A stretch of 64,000 bases of DNA, from the NCBI GenBank assembly GCA_958296115.1, contig OY282442.1:1212001-1276000 (forward strand), read 5' to 3'. Source of the stretch: an uncultured Dehalococcoidia bacterium (GTDB lineage Bacteria; Chloroflexota; Dehalococcoidia; Lucifugimonadales; CAJWER01). Under the pieces are notes generated by a model. The model did no database searches. It saw nothing but the letters and a program-made list of their open reading frames with translations, and was not told the DNA's origin. Below, in pieces: positions 35,649 to 44,861 of the stretch. Position 1 is the first letter of the stretch, and each line of letters opens with the position of its first letter. Both the position numbers and the translations under genes were made by a program.

Positions 35649-37429
35649 GACGGCGCCTCCCCCGACCCTGCCGCCAGCATTGCGTGGAACCTGGAGCCGG
35701 ACTCCTCGGCCAGCCGCCGCCGCTCTCCGAGCTCGACGATGCGCCCATGCTCCAGCACCATTATCTCGTCGCAGCGGTCCAGGGTCGCCAGCCGATGGGC
35801 TATCACTATCAGCGTGCGCCCCTCGGCCAGCCTGTCCACGGCCCGCTCTATCAGCCGCTCGGTGCCCGGGTCTATCCGCGACGACGCCTCGTCCAGAACG
35901 ACGACGCGGGGGTCGCGCAGGAAGACGCGGGCGAACGCCAGCAGCTGCGCTTCGCCGGCGGACATGCCCGCGCCGTCGGAGCGCAGCACGCTGTCGAGCC
36001 CGTCCGGCAGATCCCGGTACCACGCGCCCAGCCCCAGCTCCTCGATGACGGAGACCAGGCGGTCCTCGGGTATGCTGTGGTCCATCAGGGTGAGGTTGTC
36101 GCGCACGGTGCCCTCGAACAGGCGCACGTCCTGCGTTACGACGCCCACCTGCCCCCGCAGCTCCGAGAGCTTCGCGTCCCGGACGTCATGGCCGCCCAGC
36201 AACACTCTGCCCCGGTCGGGGTCGTAGAGGCGGAACAGCAGCCTGGTTATCGTCGTCTTGCCGCTGCCCGTGCGTCCGACCAGCCCAAGCGCCCTGCCCG
36301 GCGCAAGCTCGAATGAGACGCCGCGCAGCACAGGCTCGCCGGGGTTGTACGAGAAGGTAACGCCGTCGAAGCGAACAGGCAGCGCCCCGCCGGGGAAGCG
36401 GACTCCGGGGCCGTCCAATACCTTGCGCTTGGCGTCCAGCAGGTCGAGGATGCGTATCACGCTGGCGGTTGCCCGCTGCAGGTTGTTGATCTGCTGCGTG
36501 AAGCGCTCTATCGGCTCCAGTAGCATCCGCGTATAGTGGACTATCAGGTACACCGTCCCGATGGTAACGTGGCCGTTCAGGAACAGCCACGCGCCCACTC
36601 CGAGGGCGACCGCGTTGCCCACCGCGAACGAGAACCAGGTCGTGTTGAGCACCAGGCTGATCATCAGCGACGCCACCAGGTTCTTTCGGAACCAGTCCCG
36701 TATCCTCGTATGGAACCCAAGCATGACGTGGGGCCTCGCGCCGCTCGTGCGGATGTCCTCTCTGCCCGCAAGCCGCTCCTCGATGAACCCGAAGGTCTGC
36801 GCGCTCGCTTCCCTGACGGCGCGGAAGCGGTCCACCGTCAGGTTGCGAAGGTTGTACAGCGCGAAGAGGATGACCAGGGTGAACGCAGTCAGCGACAGGC
36901 CGGCGCGCCAGTCTTCCAGAAAGAGCAGGACCAGGATGCCCGAGAGCAGGAAAACGCTGCCGAGTATGTGTATGACGAAGGTCGAGAAGAACCCGCCCAG
37001 CTCCTCGGCGTCGCCGTCTATGCGCTCTATCATCTCGCCGGGCGTGCGCCGGTTGTGGAACGACATGTCGAGCGTCATGCAATGCCTGGCGAGGTCGCCG
37101 CGGAGCGCGTTCGTCGCCGTCCACCCGACCCGCCCGCTCGTGTACGCCGTCAGGACGTTGACGGCCTGCTGCATGAGGGCGACGACGGTGAACAGCAGGG
37201 CTATCCCGACCAGGCGGCTCACGGCGCTCCCCGCCAGCGCTTCGTCTATGAAGTAGCGCAGAATCTGCGGGCTGAGCAGCTGCAGGCCGATGTTCGACAG
37301 CAGCGCCACGGCGACCACAGCCGCCAGCGCCTTCTGCGGGCGCAGGTACGTCCAGAGCAGGCTCGCGTAGCGGCTGAACGGCACGCGCGTCTTTGGAGGG
37401 GATAGGGCTTCGGCGCCCTTGCTTGCCAT
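35645..37429 (-). CDS. ABC exporter half-transporter (pair 2, subunit A)
   Basis: First half-transporter of the second exporter, 594 residues from the ATG at 37427-37429; an in-frame ATG at 37466-37468 would add 13 residues. It has six helices, with FHNRRTPGEMIERIDGDAEEL in the coupling region. The ATPase domain has Walker A GRTGSGKTT, RVVVLDEASSRIDPGTE with the catalytic Glu, and AHRLATL. The signature is MSAGEAQLLA instead of LSGGQ. Together with subunit B this again gives one canonical and one degenerate site. A 77-base gap separates it from the divergent FAH gene. Confidence 0.9.
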   Translation of the reverse strand: MASKGAEALSPPKTRVPFSRYASLLWTYLRPQKALAAVVAVALLSNIGLQLLSPQILRYFIDEALAGSAVSRLVGIALLFTVVALMQQAVNVLTAYTSGRVGWTATNALRGDLARHCMTLDMSFHNRRTPGEMIERIDGDAEELGGFFSTFVIHILGSVFLLSGILVLLFLEDWRAGLSLTAFTLVILFALYNLRNLTVDRFRAVREASAQTFGFIEERLAGREDIRTSGARPHVMLGFHTRIRDWFRKNLVASLMISLVLNTTWFSFAVGNAVALGVGAWLFLNGHVTIGTVYLIVHYTRMLLEPIERFTQQINNLQRATASVIRILDLLDAKRKVLDGPGVRFPGGALPVRFDGVTFSYNPGEPVLRGVSFELAPGRALGLVGRTGSGKTTITRLLFRLYDPDRGRVLLGGHDVRDAKLSELRGQVGVVTQDVRLFEGTVRDNLTLMDHSIPEDRLVSVIEELGLGAWYRDLPDGLDSVLRSDGAGMSAGEAQLLAFARVFLRDPRVVVLDEASSRIDPGTERLIERAVDRLAEGRTLIVIAHRLATLDRCDEIMVLEHGRIVELGERRRLAEESGSRFHAMLAAGSGEAPS

Positions 37430-37506
37430 AGGACAATGATAGACACAGGGCAGCCCTACGACTACCATTCTCCATCGGACACTCCCATCAGCGCCGGAGG
37501 GACGCC

Positions 37507-38394
37507 ATGAAGCTCTACCGACTCCTGAACGACGATGCCGACCTGTCGCTTGCCGTCGAAACCGACGACGGCGCGCTGATAGACCTCACCTCCATAGATC
37601 CGGACCTGAATGAAGTCGAGGACCTGGCGCTGGCGTCGTCCCTGTCCGGGGTGGGCATGGACGAGATAGCCCAGCGGCTGATAGACACCGGCGAGGGCGA
37701 GACCCTTCGCCGCTCCCAGCTCAGCGTTCCCAGCGCCCTGGACATGCCCTTCGACCCGCCGGAGGTCTGGGCCGCGGGCGTTACTTACAAGACGAGCGAG
37801 ATGGAGCGTCGGCGCGAGAGTCGAACGCCGGACATCTACTCGCAGGTCTACGCAGCCGAGCGGCCGGAGCTATTTCTGAAGGCTACGGCGGACCGCTGCG
37901 TGGGGCCGTTCGAGGCGATAGGCGTCCGCGGAGACTCGGAATGGAACGTGCCGGAGCCCGAGCTCGCCTTCGTACTCTACAAAGGCGAGATAATCGGCTA
38001 CACCATCGGCAACGACGTCAGCAGCCGCTCGATAGAGGGCGAGAATCCGTTATACCTTCCACAGGCCAAGACGTTCGATCGTTGCTGCGCGATAGGCCCA
38101 TGCTTCGTTACCGCAGAGTCGCTAGGCGACGCCGGCAATCTCGCCGTCAGGTGCGAGATACATCGGGACGGCAAGCGCGTGTTCGAGGGCGAGACCTCCA
38201 CCTCCTCGATGGCGCGGAGCTGCGAGGACTTGGCGGACTGGCTCCAGCGCCACGCGGTCATGCCCAACATGACCACCGCGTTGACCGGCACGGCCATCGT
38301 GCCCCCGCCGGAAATCACGCTGTTGGAAGGCGACGTGGTGAGGATCGAGATAGAGGGGATTGGGACTCTCGAGAACGACGTGATTGTCGTCTAG
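37507..38394 (+). CDS. Fumarylacetoacetate hydrolase-family protein
   Basis: FAH-fold enzyme of 295 residues. Metal ligands are in the family positions: the Glu pair in VPEPELAFVL and the Asp in YTIGNDVSSRSIEGEN. The earlier segment VWAAGVTYKTSEMERR is typical of the 2-keto-3-deoxy-sugar-acid dehydratase branch (KdaD-like), and QAKTFDRCCAIGPCFV follows the active site. It may therefore dehydrate a keto-deoxy sugar acid rather than cleave a fumarylaceto compound. It is transcribed alone, divergently from the ABC exporter. Confidence 0.88.
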   Translation: MKLYRLLNDDADLSLAVETDDGALIDLTSIDPDLNEVEDLALASSLSGVGMDEIAQRLIDTGEGETLRRSQLSVPSALDMPFDPPEVWAAGVTYKTSEMERRRESRTPDIYSQVYAAERPELFLKATADRCVGPFEAIGVRGDSEWNVPEPELAFVLYKGEIIGYTIGNDVSSRSIEGENPLYLPQAKTFDRCCAIGPCFVTAESLGDAGNLAVRCEIHRDGKRVFEGETSTSSMARSCEDLADWLQRHAVMPNMTTALTGTAIVPPPEITLLEGDVVRIEIEGIGTLENDVIVV

Positions 38395-38436
38395 CGCTCC
38401 GTCCCATTTAAATATGGACGGCCAGCCAGCCCCCGC

Positions 38437-38477
38437 CTTATCCCATCTCCCTTGACGGGAGAGGACTAGGGTGAGGG
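38437..38477. repeat. Intergenic palindromic repeat (REP-like)
   Basis: Hairpin ATCTCCCTTGACGGGAGAG with the CTAGGGTGAGGG tail, the same unit as at 2751, 7003, 45529 and 49309. A second hairpin near 38570-38605 (GGTTGCCC/GGGCAACC with CGGG arms) lies just before the end of the binding-protein gene and may act as a terminator. Otherwise the 257-base gap is featureless. Confidence 0.65.
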
Positions 38478-38651
38478 GTGGGGTGATTCAGGGGACGCCA
38501 ATCGGCAGCGAGGAGGCTCCGTTGGATGCGCTCGACCTCCACCACCCAGGCGCGGGCGGATTAGGCAGAGCCGGTTGCCCATCCCTCGCGGGACGGGCAA
38601 CCGGCCGAGAAGCGCGGTCAGCCCAGTGGCATGGAGCCCCGTTAGGGTTAG

Positions 38652-40337
38652 TTACTCCGTGGGCCAGCCGTCAGCGATCTCGTTGGCCGCAAGGGATGCC
38701 TGAATGGCGGTTGCCGCCTCCGCGGTAACCCAGCCGGTCCAGATATCGGTCTTGCTGTTCAGCCACCAGATCGCAGTGTCGTTGGTGTCGGCGTCCGGGT
38801 TGTCGTCCTGCCATCTGACGGCTTCCTTGAAGACGTCAATGTTGAAGTCCCACTTCCGCAACATCTCGATGACGTCGGGAGCCTTGCCAGGCAGGTCGGG
38901 ATTCACCGCGATCAGGATCGTGGCGTCCTCGTAGGCGCAAGCCTTCGTGGTGAACCAGCACTGGTCGCTGTACGCAGGCTCCTCGAGGCGGACCAGGTCC
39001 AGCTTGAGGGCGGGGTCGTTGGTGCCCCACTGGTAGCCGAGCCAAGGCTCCTGCCTCTCGTAGGCGCCGTAGATGTCAGCGTTCAATGCCGCGCCGTCTC
39101 CGGGGTTGATCACGTGTACGTGGTCCGTCAGGCCATAGGCCTCGATTTGCTTCGCGTTGACATCCTCGCAGGACCAGCCGATGACGCAAGATACCAGCCG
39201 CGCCTTGCCGCCGGTCTCGGCGGTGGCGAACAACTGCTTGTACTGGTCGTCCTTCAGGTCCTCGATGCTGTCCAGGTCGGGATACTGCTCCTGGAGGTAT
39301 GCGGGGATGACGAAAGAGGACTGCCAGTCGGAGCCGAGGCTCTTGCCTACGGAGAGGACTGCGCCCTCCTCCCGGGCTGCATTCCAGGCTTCATCCTGGT
39401 TGGGCAGCCAGATCTCCATGGTCACGTGAGTATCGCCCCGCTGAAGACCCTGGAACAGGGGCAGCGTAGCTCCGAACTTCACGTCCGTCGGATAGCCGTA
39501 GCCCTTCTCCACGATGTACTGGGCGATGCGATTCTGGAGCAGTGCGCTCGGCCAGTTCAGGTCACCGAAGATGATGGTCTCCTTGGTCGGCTGCACGGCC
39601 GCAAGCGCCTTCGAGGCATCCATCGCCGCCGCCTCTGCCGCCGCAGTCGCCTTCCGCGCCTCGTCCACCGCCGCGCTGACCGACTCGTTGATGATCTTCT
39701 GCACGTCAGCCGTCGTCAACTGGCCGCTGGTCGATGCAGCTACGATCTTCTCCACGTCCGCAGCCGTCAACTGGCCGCCGGTCGATGCCTGGACGATGCT
39801 CTGAACGTCGTCAGCCGTCAACTGCCCGCTGGTCGATGCAGCTACTATCTTCTGCACGTCGTCGGCCGACAACTGGCCGGCCACCGAGTCATCGACTATC
39901 TTCTGGACTTGGGCAGCTGTCAACTGCCCAGCCGTCGATTCTCGGACGATCCCCTGGACTTGGGCAGCTGTCAACTGCCCGCTGGTCGAGGCGTCCACGA
40001 TCTTCTGCACGTCGGCAGCCGACAACTGCCCGCTGGTCGAATCGGCCACTATCCTCTGCACGTCGGCAGCCGACAACTGGCCGCCCGATGATTCGTCCAC
40101 TATCTTCTGCACGTCGGCAGCCGACAATTGGCCGCCCGATGATTCGTCCACTATCTTCTGCACGTCGGCAGCCGTCAACTGGCCGCTCATCGAGGCACCC
40201 ACCGCGGATTCGACGATATCCTTGATTTCGGCGGCGCTGGGCCCGGTATCCTCGGCCGCGCAAGCGAGCGCCCCGACGAGCACGGTCGCCAGAAGCGCTA
40301 TCCAGAACACTCTTCCTGTTCTTACTGCAGCTATCAT
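38652..40337 (-). CDS. Glycine-betaine-type ABC substrate-binding lipoprotein with repeat stalk
   Basis: Extracellular binding protein of the ProX/OpuAC family, 561 residues, nearly double the usual size. The start is the ATG at 40335-40337 after AGGAGG. The lipobox is GALAC with Cys26. Residues 49-218 are ten exact 17-residue tandem repeats of the form S-T-S-GQLTAADVQKIV-x-x, then an Ala-rich helical linker to about 250. The OpuAC-like ligand domain (about 253-561) begins IIFGDLNWPSALLQN. It contains the aromatic-rich segments WLPNQDEAW and WLGYQWGTND that commonly bind quaternary amines. It is the last gene of a proV-proW-proX-like operon. The ligand is inferred. Confidence 0.9.
   Translation of the reverse strand: MIAAVRTGRVFWIALLATVLVGALACAAEDTGPSAAEIKDIVESAVGASMSGQLTAADVQKIVDESSGGQLSAADVQKIVDESSGGQLSAADVQRIVADSTSGQLSAADVQKIVDASTSGQLTAAQVQGIVRESTAGQLTAAQVQKIVDDSVAGQLSADDVQKIVAASTSGQLTADDVQSIVQASTGGQLTAADVEKIVAASTSGQLTTADVQKIINESVSAAVDEARKATAAAEAAAMDASKALAAVQPTKETIIFGDLNWPSALLQNRIAQYIVEKGYGYPTDVKFGATLPLFQGLQRGDTHVTMEIWLPNQDEAWNAAREEGAVLSVGKSLGSDWQSSFVIPAYLQEQYPDLDSIEDLKDDQYKQLFATAETGGKARLVSCVIGWSCEDVNAKQIEAYGLTDHVHVINPGDGAALNADIYGAYERQEPWLGYQWGTNDPALKLDLVRLEEPAYSDQCWFTTKACAYEDATILIAVNPDLPGKAPDVIEMLRKWDFNIDVFKEAVRWQDDNPDADTNDTAIWWLNSKTDIWTGWVTAEAATAIQASLAANEIADGWPTE
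39684..40193 (-). repeat. Ten tandem 51-bp (17-residue) coding repeats
   Basis: Codons 49-218 of the betaine-binding lipoprotein form ten in-frame units of 51 bases. The protein consensus is GQLTAADVQKIV with variable ends. Gln, Leu, Val and Ile positions are near-invariant, while third codon positions vary, so the array is old enough to have diverged yet is selected at protein level. Confidence 0.93.
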
Positions 40338-40439
40338 CTTCGCTGTCCTCCTTGGTAACTTGTGAGCGACAGAATAGCGCGTCAACCGGCTATCCGCCAC
40401 CCTTGTAACCTGAACTGTATCAGAGTTTTCGTCTCGATG

Positions 40440-41498
40440 CTACCCGACGCTTCTCAATGCCTCCTGTCTGCCGCGGGCCACCGACTGAGTGAGGCGGTCT
40501 ATTATGATGGCAAGGAACACGATTGCCAATCCTGCAAGCAGACCGTTGCCCGCCTGCTGCTTCTGGAGAGCGCGGTTCACGTTGTCTCCCAGCCCGCCAG
40601 CGGCCACAAGGCTGGCGATGGTTACCATTGCGAGGGCCATCATGGTGGTCTGGTTGATGCCTGCCATGATAGTGGGCAGAGCCATGGGGACCTGGACCTT
40701 GGTGAGAATCTGCCAAGGGGAGGCTCCGAACGCCCTGGCCGCTTCGACAGTCTCGGAGGACACCTGGCGGATCCCCAGGTTGGTGAGCCGGATTGCCGGG
40801 GGGACTGCGTATATGATAGTGGCGAAGATGCCGGCGGGCTTCCCCAAGCCGAAGAATATGATGGCCGGAAGCAGGTACACGAAGCTGGGCATCGTCTGCA
40901 TCCCGTCCAGGATGGGGCGCATCACGTTGTCCGCCATCCGGTTGCGGGCGCCCACCACACCCAGCGTAAGACCGATTGACACCGCAATCGCAACCGCAAC
41001 CACCATCAGCGCGACCGTGTCCATGGTGTTCTCCCAGAGGTCCATGAAGCCGATGAAGAGCAGCGCAAGCGTCGTGAATGCCATGAGGCCCCAGCGCCCC
41101 ACGCCAAAGGACAGGAGGGCAAGTCCGACCATCACCGCCGGCCAGGGCAGCCACTTCAGCGCCCTCCCGATATAGCGCTGCGCATAGTCAACTGCTGCCT
41201 TATACCCCCCGAACAGCCAGGCGCCCGCTGTGTTCATCCAGTCTACCGCGTCGTCAATGGCGCCGCCGGTGACGTCCCTCACCGACCTTTCCAAGGTCAA
41301 GAAACCGTCGGTGGAAGGTTGGCGGGACACGGTAGTGGGGAACCCCATCTCCGGACCCCAGATCAGCAGGCTTGCCAGCAGCGTGGCGAGAACGACCGCG
41401 GCGCCGATGGCCCAGAGGTAGAGGCGCGGAAGAGCGCCCAGCCTGATACGCGACGACGAGGCGTCGGCGCCGGTTCCCACGTCCTGAATTTCAGCCAT
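40440..41498 (-). CDS. Glycine-betaine-type ABC permease
   Basis: ProW/OpuAB-like inner-membrane permease of 352 residues. The start is the ATG at 41496-41498 after AGGAGG. A first helix near residue 35-55 precedes an insert and then the six-helix core with MQTMPSFVYLLPAIIFFGLG. The ATPase-contacting loop reads SSETVEAARAFGASPWQIL, followed by the conserved VQVPMALPTIMAGINQTTMMALAMV. It is read between the ATPase gene (10 bases upstream) and the binding protein (102 bases downstream). Confidence 0.93.
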   Translation of the reverse strand: MAEIQDVGTGADASSSRIRLGALPRLYLWAIGAAVVLATLLASLLIWGPEMGFPTTVSRQPSTDGFLTLERSVRDVTGGAIDDAVDWMNTAGAWLFGGYKAAVDYAQRYIGRALKWLPWPAVMVGLALLSFGVGRWGLMAFTTLALLFIGFMDLWENTMDTVALMVVAVAIAVSIGLTLGVVGARNRMADNVMRPILDGMQTMPSFVYLLPAIIFFGLGKPAGIFATIIYAVPPAIRLTNLGIRQVSSETVEAARAFGASPWQILTKVQVPMALPTIMAGINQTTMMALAMVTIASLVAAGGLGDNVNRALQKQQAGNGLLAGLAIVFLAIIIDRLTQSVARGRQEALRSVG

Positions 41499-41508
41499 CC
41501 CAAGCCTC

Positions 41509-42711
41509 CTAGCCGCTGTCCGACATGCCCATGAGCAGGGCGCCCCTCTGTATCTCCCCCAGCAGGCTCCCGTTATCACCGACCACGGCTATCGGATATT
41601 CGGTCTGGGCGGCCATTGGGATGATCTCCTCGATGTAGGTATCGGGGGATGTCGTTACAGCCGGGTCGGTCTGCGCCCCTTGCAGGGATGTCCTGCCCTC
41701 GGAGAGCATCGTCTTGGCCTGTGCCTCCGTGAGGACTCCACGCAGTGTATAGTCTCGCGCAATCAGGAACACTTCGTCGAGTCCGCGCCTCTGCATGGTG
41801 TTCAGCGCTACGCGGGGTCCCTGTCGCTCGTACACGACCGCGACGGGTTCGCGCATGATGGCTTTGGCCTGGATGACCTTTGCCCTGGACACGTCCTGCA
41901 CGAACTCGGTCACGTATTCGTCCGAGGGCAGCGTTACTATCTCCTCGGGCGAGCCCTCCTGTATGATTTCGCCGTCTCGCATGATGGCGATGCGGTCGCC
42001 TATCTTGAGGGCCTCGTTCAGGTCGTGAGTGATGAACACGATGGTCTTGCGTAGCTCGGTCTGGAGGGTGATGAGCTCGTCCTGCATCTCTCTTCGTATG
42101 AGGGGGTCGAGTCCGCTGAAGGGCTCGTCCATCAGGAGCACGTCGGATTGCACCGCCAACGCCCTGGCAAGCCCGACGCGCTGCTGCATTCCGCCGCTCA
42201 TCTCCCTGGGGTAGTAGTTCTCCCATCCCTTGAGCCCGACGGTCTCTACCGCCTCGGCAGCCACCTTGTACCTGGCGTCCTTGTCCATGCCGCGTATCTC
42301 CAAGCCGTACGCCACGTTGTCCAGCACCCGGCGATGGGGTAGGAGCGCGTAGTGCTGGAAGACCATGGCGATCTTGGTGCGCCGGAACTCCAATAGCTGA
42401 TCTGGCGCGTACTCGAGGACGTCCTCTCCGTCGAAGTATATCTGCCCCTTGGTAGCCTCTATGAGCCTGATGAGGCATCTCACGAGGGTCGATTTGCCGC
42501 TGCCCGACAACCCCATGACGACGAAAATCTGCCCTGGGTCCACGTCGAAGGAGATGTCCCGCAGCCCGACGACCACGCCCAGCTCGTCCTGTATCTCGGC
42601 CCTGCTCTTCGAAGCATATTCCGGCGCAAGAGCCTGCTCCGGCTTGTCGCCGAAGACCTTCCACACGTCCCTGACTTCTATTGCGTGGCGGTCCTGTTCG
42701 CTTTCGCTCAT
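41509..42711 (-). CDS. Glycine-betaine-type ABC ATPase with CBS domains
   Basis: ProV/OpuAA-like ATPase, 400 residues. The N-terminal ATPase domain has Walker A GLSGSGKST, signature MSGGMQQRVGLARALA and Walker B VLLMDEPFSGLDPLIR. It carries the family-specific insert before the Q-loop and the helix ENYYPREM. Residues 280-400 form a tandem CBS-like region (AIMREPVAVVYE... and EYPIAVVGDNGSLLG), which in OpuA senses ionic strength or cyclic-di-AMP. It leads the operon, with two 18-bp direct repeats upstream. Confidence 0.93.
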   Translation of the reverse strand: MSESEQDRHAIEVRDVWKVFGDKPEQALAPEYASKSRAEIQDELGVVVGLRDISFDVDPGQIFVVMGLSGSGKSTLVRCLIRLIEATKGQIYFDGEDVLEYAPDQLLEFRRTKIAMVFQHYALLPHRRVLDNVAYGLEIRGMDKDARYKVAAEAVETVGLKGWENYYPREMSGGMQQRVGLARALAVQSDVLLMDEPFSGLDPLIRREMQDELITLQTELRKTIVFITHDLNEALKIGDRIAIMRDGEIIQEGSPEEIVTLPSDEYVTEFVQDVSRAKVIQAKAIMREPVAVVYERQGPRVALNTMQRRGLDEVFLIARDYTLRGVLTEAQAKTMLSEGRTSLQGAQTDPAVTTSPDTYIEEIIPMAAQTEYPIAVVGDNGSLLGEIQRGALLMGMSDSG

Positions 42712-42760
42712 CTTGTCAATGTCCCCCGGTGGGCGTAGGGTATCATATCATGCTAGGCGA

Positions 42761-42807
42761 GGGTAGCCTATCACACCATACCCTAGCGGGGGTAGCCTAT
42801 CACACCA
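42761..42807 (-). promoter_or_regulatory. Two 18-bp direct repeats upstream of the betaine operon
   Basis: GGGTAGCCTATCACACCA occurs at 42761-42778 and again at 42790-42807 (spacing 29 bases). The units lie 50-96 bases before the ATPase start. The left unit is close to a TAGGGTATCATATC tract (42736-42749). Spacing close to three helical turns suggests cooperative binding of a regulator; none is known. Confidence 0.5.
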
Positions 42808-42908
42808 AGGCGTGTTCACACTAACCCCCACCCTAATCTTCCCGAGAGTTGGGAATGGACAAGGGGATCCGGGGTGACAGCGTGAAGAGGCCCTAGACCG
42901 GAGGGGAG

Positions 42909-43892
42909 ATGAACAGGTTCAAAGAGGCAAGGGACAGGGGCGGCCAGTACCTGCTGGGGCAGATACACGAGGACGGCAGATTCGGCGACCTCGAGCGCGG
43001 CGTTACCGAGTACTACAAGGCCCCGGCGGCCCTCATGGTATGCGGCATGTCGGGGGCCGCCAGCCGGCTGCTCGGATGGGTGCGCCGCAACGGGTTCGCG
43101 GAGAACGGCGACTTCGGTCCCCGGCCCCCGGACGAGATCGACAGCTACTACTACACCTATCACAACGCTTGGGTGATCAAGGCCGCCCACCGTATGGGCC
43201 AATTCGACCTCTCTCAGCGGGGTATGAGCTTCCTGCTTGACTTCCACGACCCCGAAAGCGGGGGCTTCTACTCCAGCCCGACCGAGCGCGGGGCGGAGAC
43301 CCAGCAGGACCTGTGGGTCGTGAGCGGCAGCGGCTGGAGCGCCATATACACGGGTCGGCTCGACGTCGCCCGGGGCGTCGGCGCGTGGATGAAGCGCATG
43401 ATGGACGAGCAGCCCAACTATCCCGAGGAACTCTGGACGGTGTACAGCCGCGCGGGGGGCGTGGTCACCGAGGTTCTCGACGGCGACGACTTCCGGTACG
43501 CGCTGACGCGGGACGAGTCGCGCGATCAGTCCTTCTACCACCCGGGCATTGCGGCGGGCTTTCTGTCGCGGCTGTACGCGGCGACGGGCGAAGACGAGTG
43601 GCTGGACCTGGCCCGCGAGTATATGCGCTTCTGCGAGGGCGTCGGCGACTACCACTTCCGCCTGCTCCGCGCCGGCAAGGTGGGCTGGGCGGCGGCGGCG
43701 CTGTACACGCTCACGGGCGAGGCCAAGTACCGCGATATGGCTATCCGCGTGGGCGACAACCTGATCGACGCCCAGTCGGAGAGCGGCTCGTGGGAGTGGG
43801 CCGCGTCAGGCCGCTCCGGCCCCAACAACGACGCCACCGCCGAGCTCGTAGTCTGGCTGGACGAGATCCACCAGGCGGTGGGTGAGGATTAG
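42909..43892 (+). CDS. Alpha/alpha-toroid protein (terpene-cyclase/glycosidase-like)
   Basis: Soluble 327-residue protein built of repeated helical hairpins typical of (alpha/alpha)6 barrels. Gly- and aromatic-rich turn motifs recur: HEDGRFGDLERG, PESGGFYSSPTER, RYALTRDESRDQSFYHPG and SESGSWEWAASGRSG. The fold is shared by terpene cyclases, prenyltransferases and six-hairpin glycosidases. The DXDD motif of squalene-hopene cyclases is not seen, so a cyclase role is doubtful. The start is the ATG after GGAGGGGAG. The gene converges with the NYN gene and overlaps it by four bases. Confidence 0.7.
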   Translation: MNRFKEARDRGGQYLLGQIHEDGRFGDLERGVTEYYKAPAALMVCGMSGAASRLLGWVRRNGFAENGDFGPRPPDEIDSYYYTYHNAWVIKAAHRMGQFDLSQRGMSFLLDFHDPESGGFYSSPTERGAETQQDLWVVSGSGWSAIYTGRLDVARGVGAWMKRMMDEQPNYPEELWTVYSRAGGVVTEVLDGDDFRYALTRDESRDQSFYHPGIAAGFLSRLYAATGEDEWLDLAREYMRFCEGVGDYHFRLLRAGKVGWAAAALYTLTGEAKYRDMAIRVGDNLIDAQSESGSWEWAASGRSGPNNDATAELVVWLDEIHQAVGED

Positions 43893-44644
43893 CCGGATCC
43901 GCTGCCCTGGTAGCGGCTGAACCACCGGCCGCGCCCGTGGCCGCCCAACTCGTTGGCCTCGTCTCCGTCATCGGCGTCGCTGATGGGCTCCGTCGTCTGG
44001 GCGCCGCGGCGCCTGGCCGGGTCGTTGGCTTCGCTCCTGTCCGGGGCGAGGTTCCGCTCGTTGGGCGGGAAGCGCCTCCTGCTCCAGAGGTCCTCGAAGT
44101 AATCGGGCGTGAAGAATACGCGGTCGTCCGAGACGTTGATCAGCTCCCAGGACAGGTTCGGGGGGAAGGCGGCAACCTCCACGTGCTTGCCCATGTCCTT
44201 GACGGCCTGCACCGCGTAGGCGAAGTCGCCGTCCCCGCTCACGAGGACAGCGAGGTCGTATCTGTCCTCCCACGCGAACCGCAGCAGGTCCGTTGCGATC
44301 ATGACGTCCACGCCCTTCTCCACGGTGAGGACGCCGCGCATCTTGGCTCCGCCTAGGCGGACCTCCAGGTACGGAGTGTTGTATAGGGCCATCAGGAATT
44401 TCTGCTGGTCCTGGTATGCTTGGTGGTTGCGGTCCGCGTCCCGCAGGACGTTGTAGTAGTACACCCGGAACAGGGGCCGCCCCTTGCACAGCTTTTGCGA
44501 GAAGGCGTGGAAGTTCAGGTCGTACCGGCCGCAGTTCTCTTCGAGGCTGTGGTAGAGATTGCTCCCGTCGATGAAGATGGCCACGCGGGGCGGCGCAGGG
44601 TTGTTGTTGTGATGCGGGTGTGTCGTGGTCTCGTCGTCTGTCAT
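43889..44644 (-). CDS. NYN-domain (PIN-like) ribonuclease, LabA/DUF88 type
   Basis: 251-residue protein with a NYN nuclease domain at about 18-175. The acidic metal-binding residues sit in VAIFIDGSNLYHSL, KGVDVMIATDLL and LVSGDGDFAYAVQAVKDMGK, the family pattern. The N-terminus is His/Asn-rich and the C-terminal 70 residues are charged and probably disordered. Relatives cleave RNA or take part in RNA quality control and toxin functions. It is a single gene; a 1.2-kb non-coding region lies upstream. Confidence 0.9.
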   Translation of the reverse strand: MTDDETTTHPHHNNNPAPPRVAIFIDGSNLYHSLEENCGRYDLNFHAFSQKLCKGRPLFRVYYYNVLRDADRNHQAYQDQQKFLMALYNTPYLEVRLGGAKMRGVLTVEKGVDVMIATDLLRFAWEDRYDLAVLVSGDGDFAYAVQAVKDMGKHVEVAAFPPNLSWELINVSDDRVFFTPDYFEDLWSRRRFPPNERNLAPDRSEANDPARRRGAQTTEPISDADDGDEANELGGHGRGRWFSRYQGSGSG

Positions 44645-44724
44645 AAAGCGAACCTACCTAGCTCAAGAAAGAATTGAAGGCTGCGAGCGGAGATTATACC
44701 CTAATATCCAAAATATCCAAATCT

Positions 44725-44743
44725 GCGCTCGAACCGGGTAATC
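44725..44743 (+). repeat. 19-bp direct repeat, left copy
   Basis: GCGCTCGAACCGGGTAATC is repeated exactly at 45774-45792 in the same orientation. The two copies bracket element copy B and a REP-like unit, so they may mark a duplication or an insertion boundary. Confidence 0.75.
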
Positions 44744-44861
44744 GCATCTTATTCATCTTGGTAGACGGATTCCAACGTGAACTAGGGCCAACCCGCTTGG
44801 GGTTGCCCCTACCCGCCTGGATTCTTCACCAGGAGAGGGTTGTTCGCCTCGTCCTCTGTCC

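Noticed and set aside
39114-40091. Long plus-strand frame with repeats of the type SRQLAAGR
   Set aside because: It is the antisense shadow of the 17-residue repeats of the betaine-binding protein.
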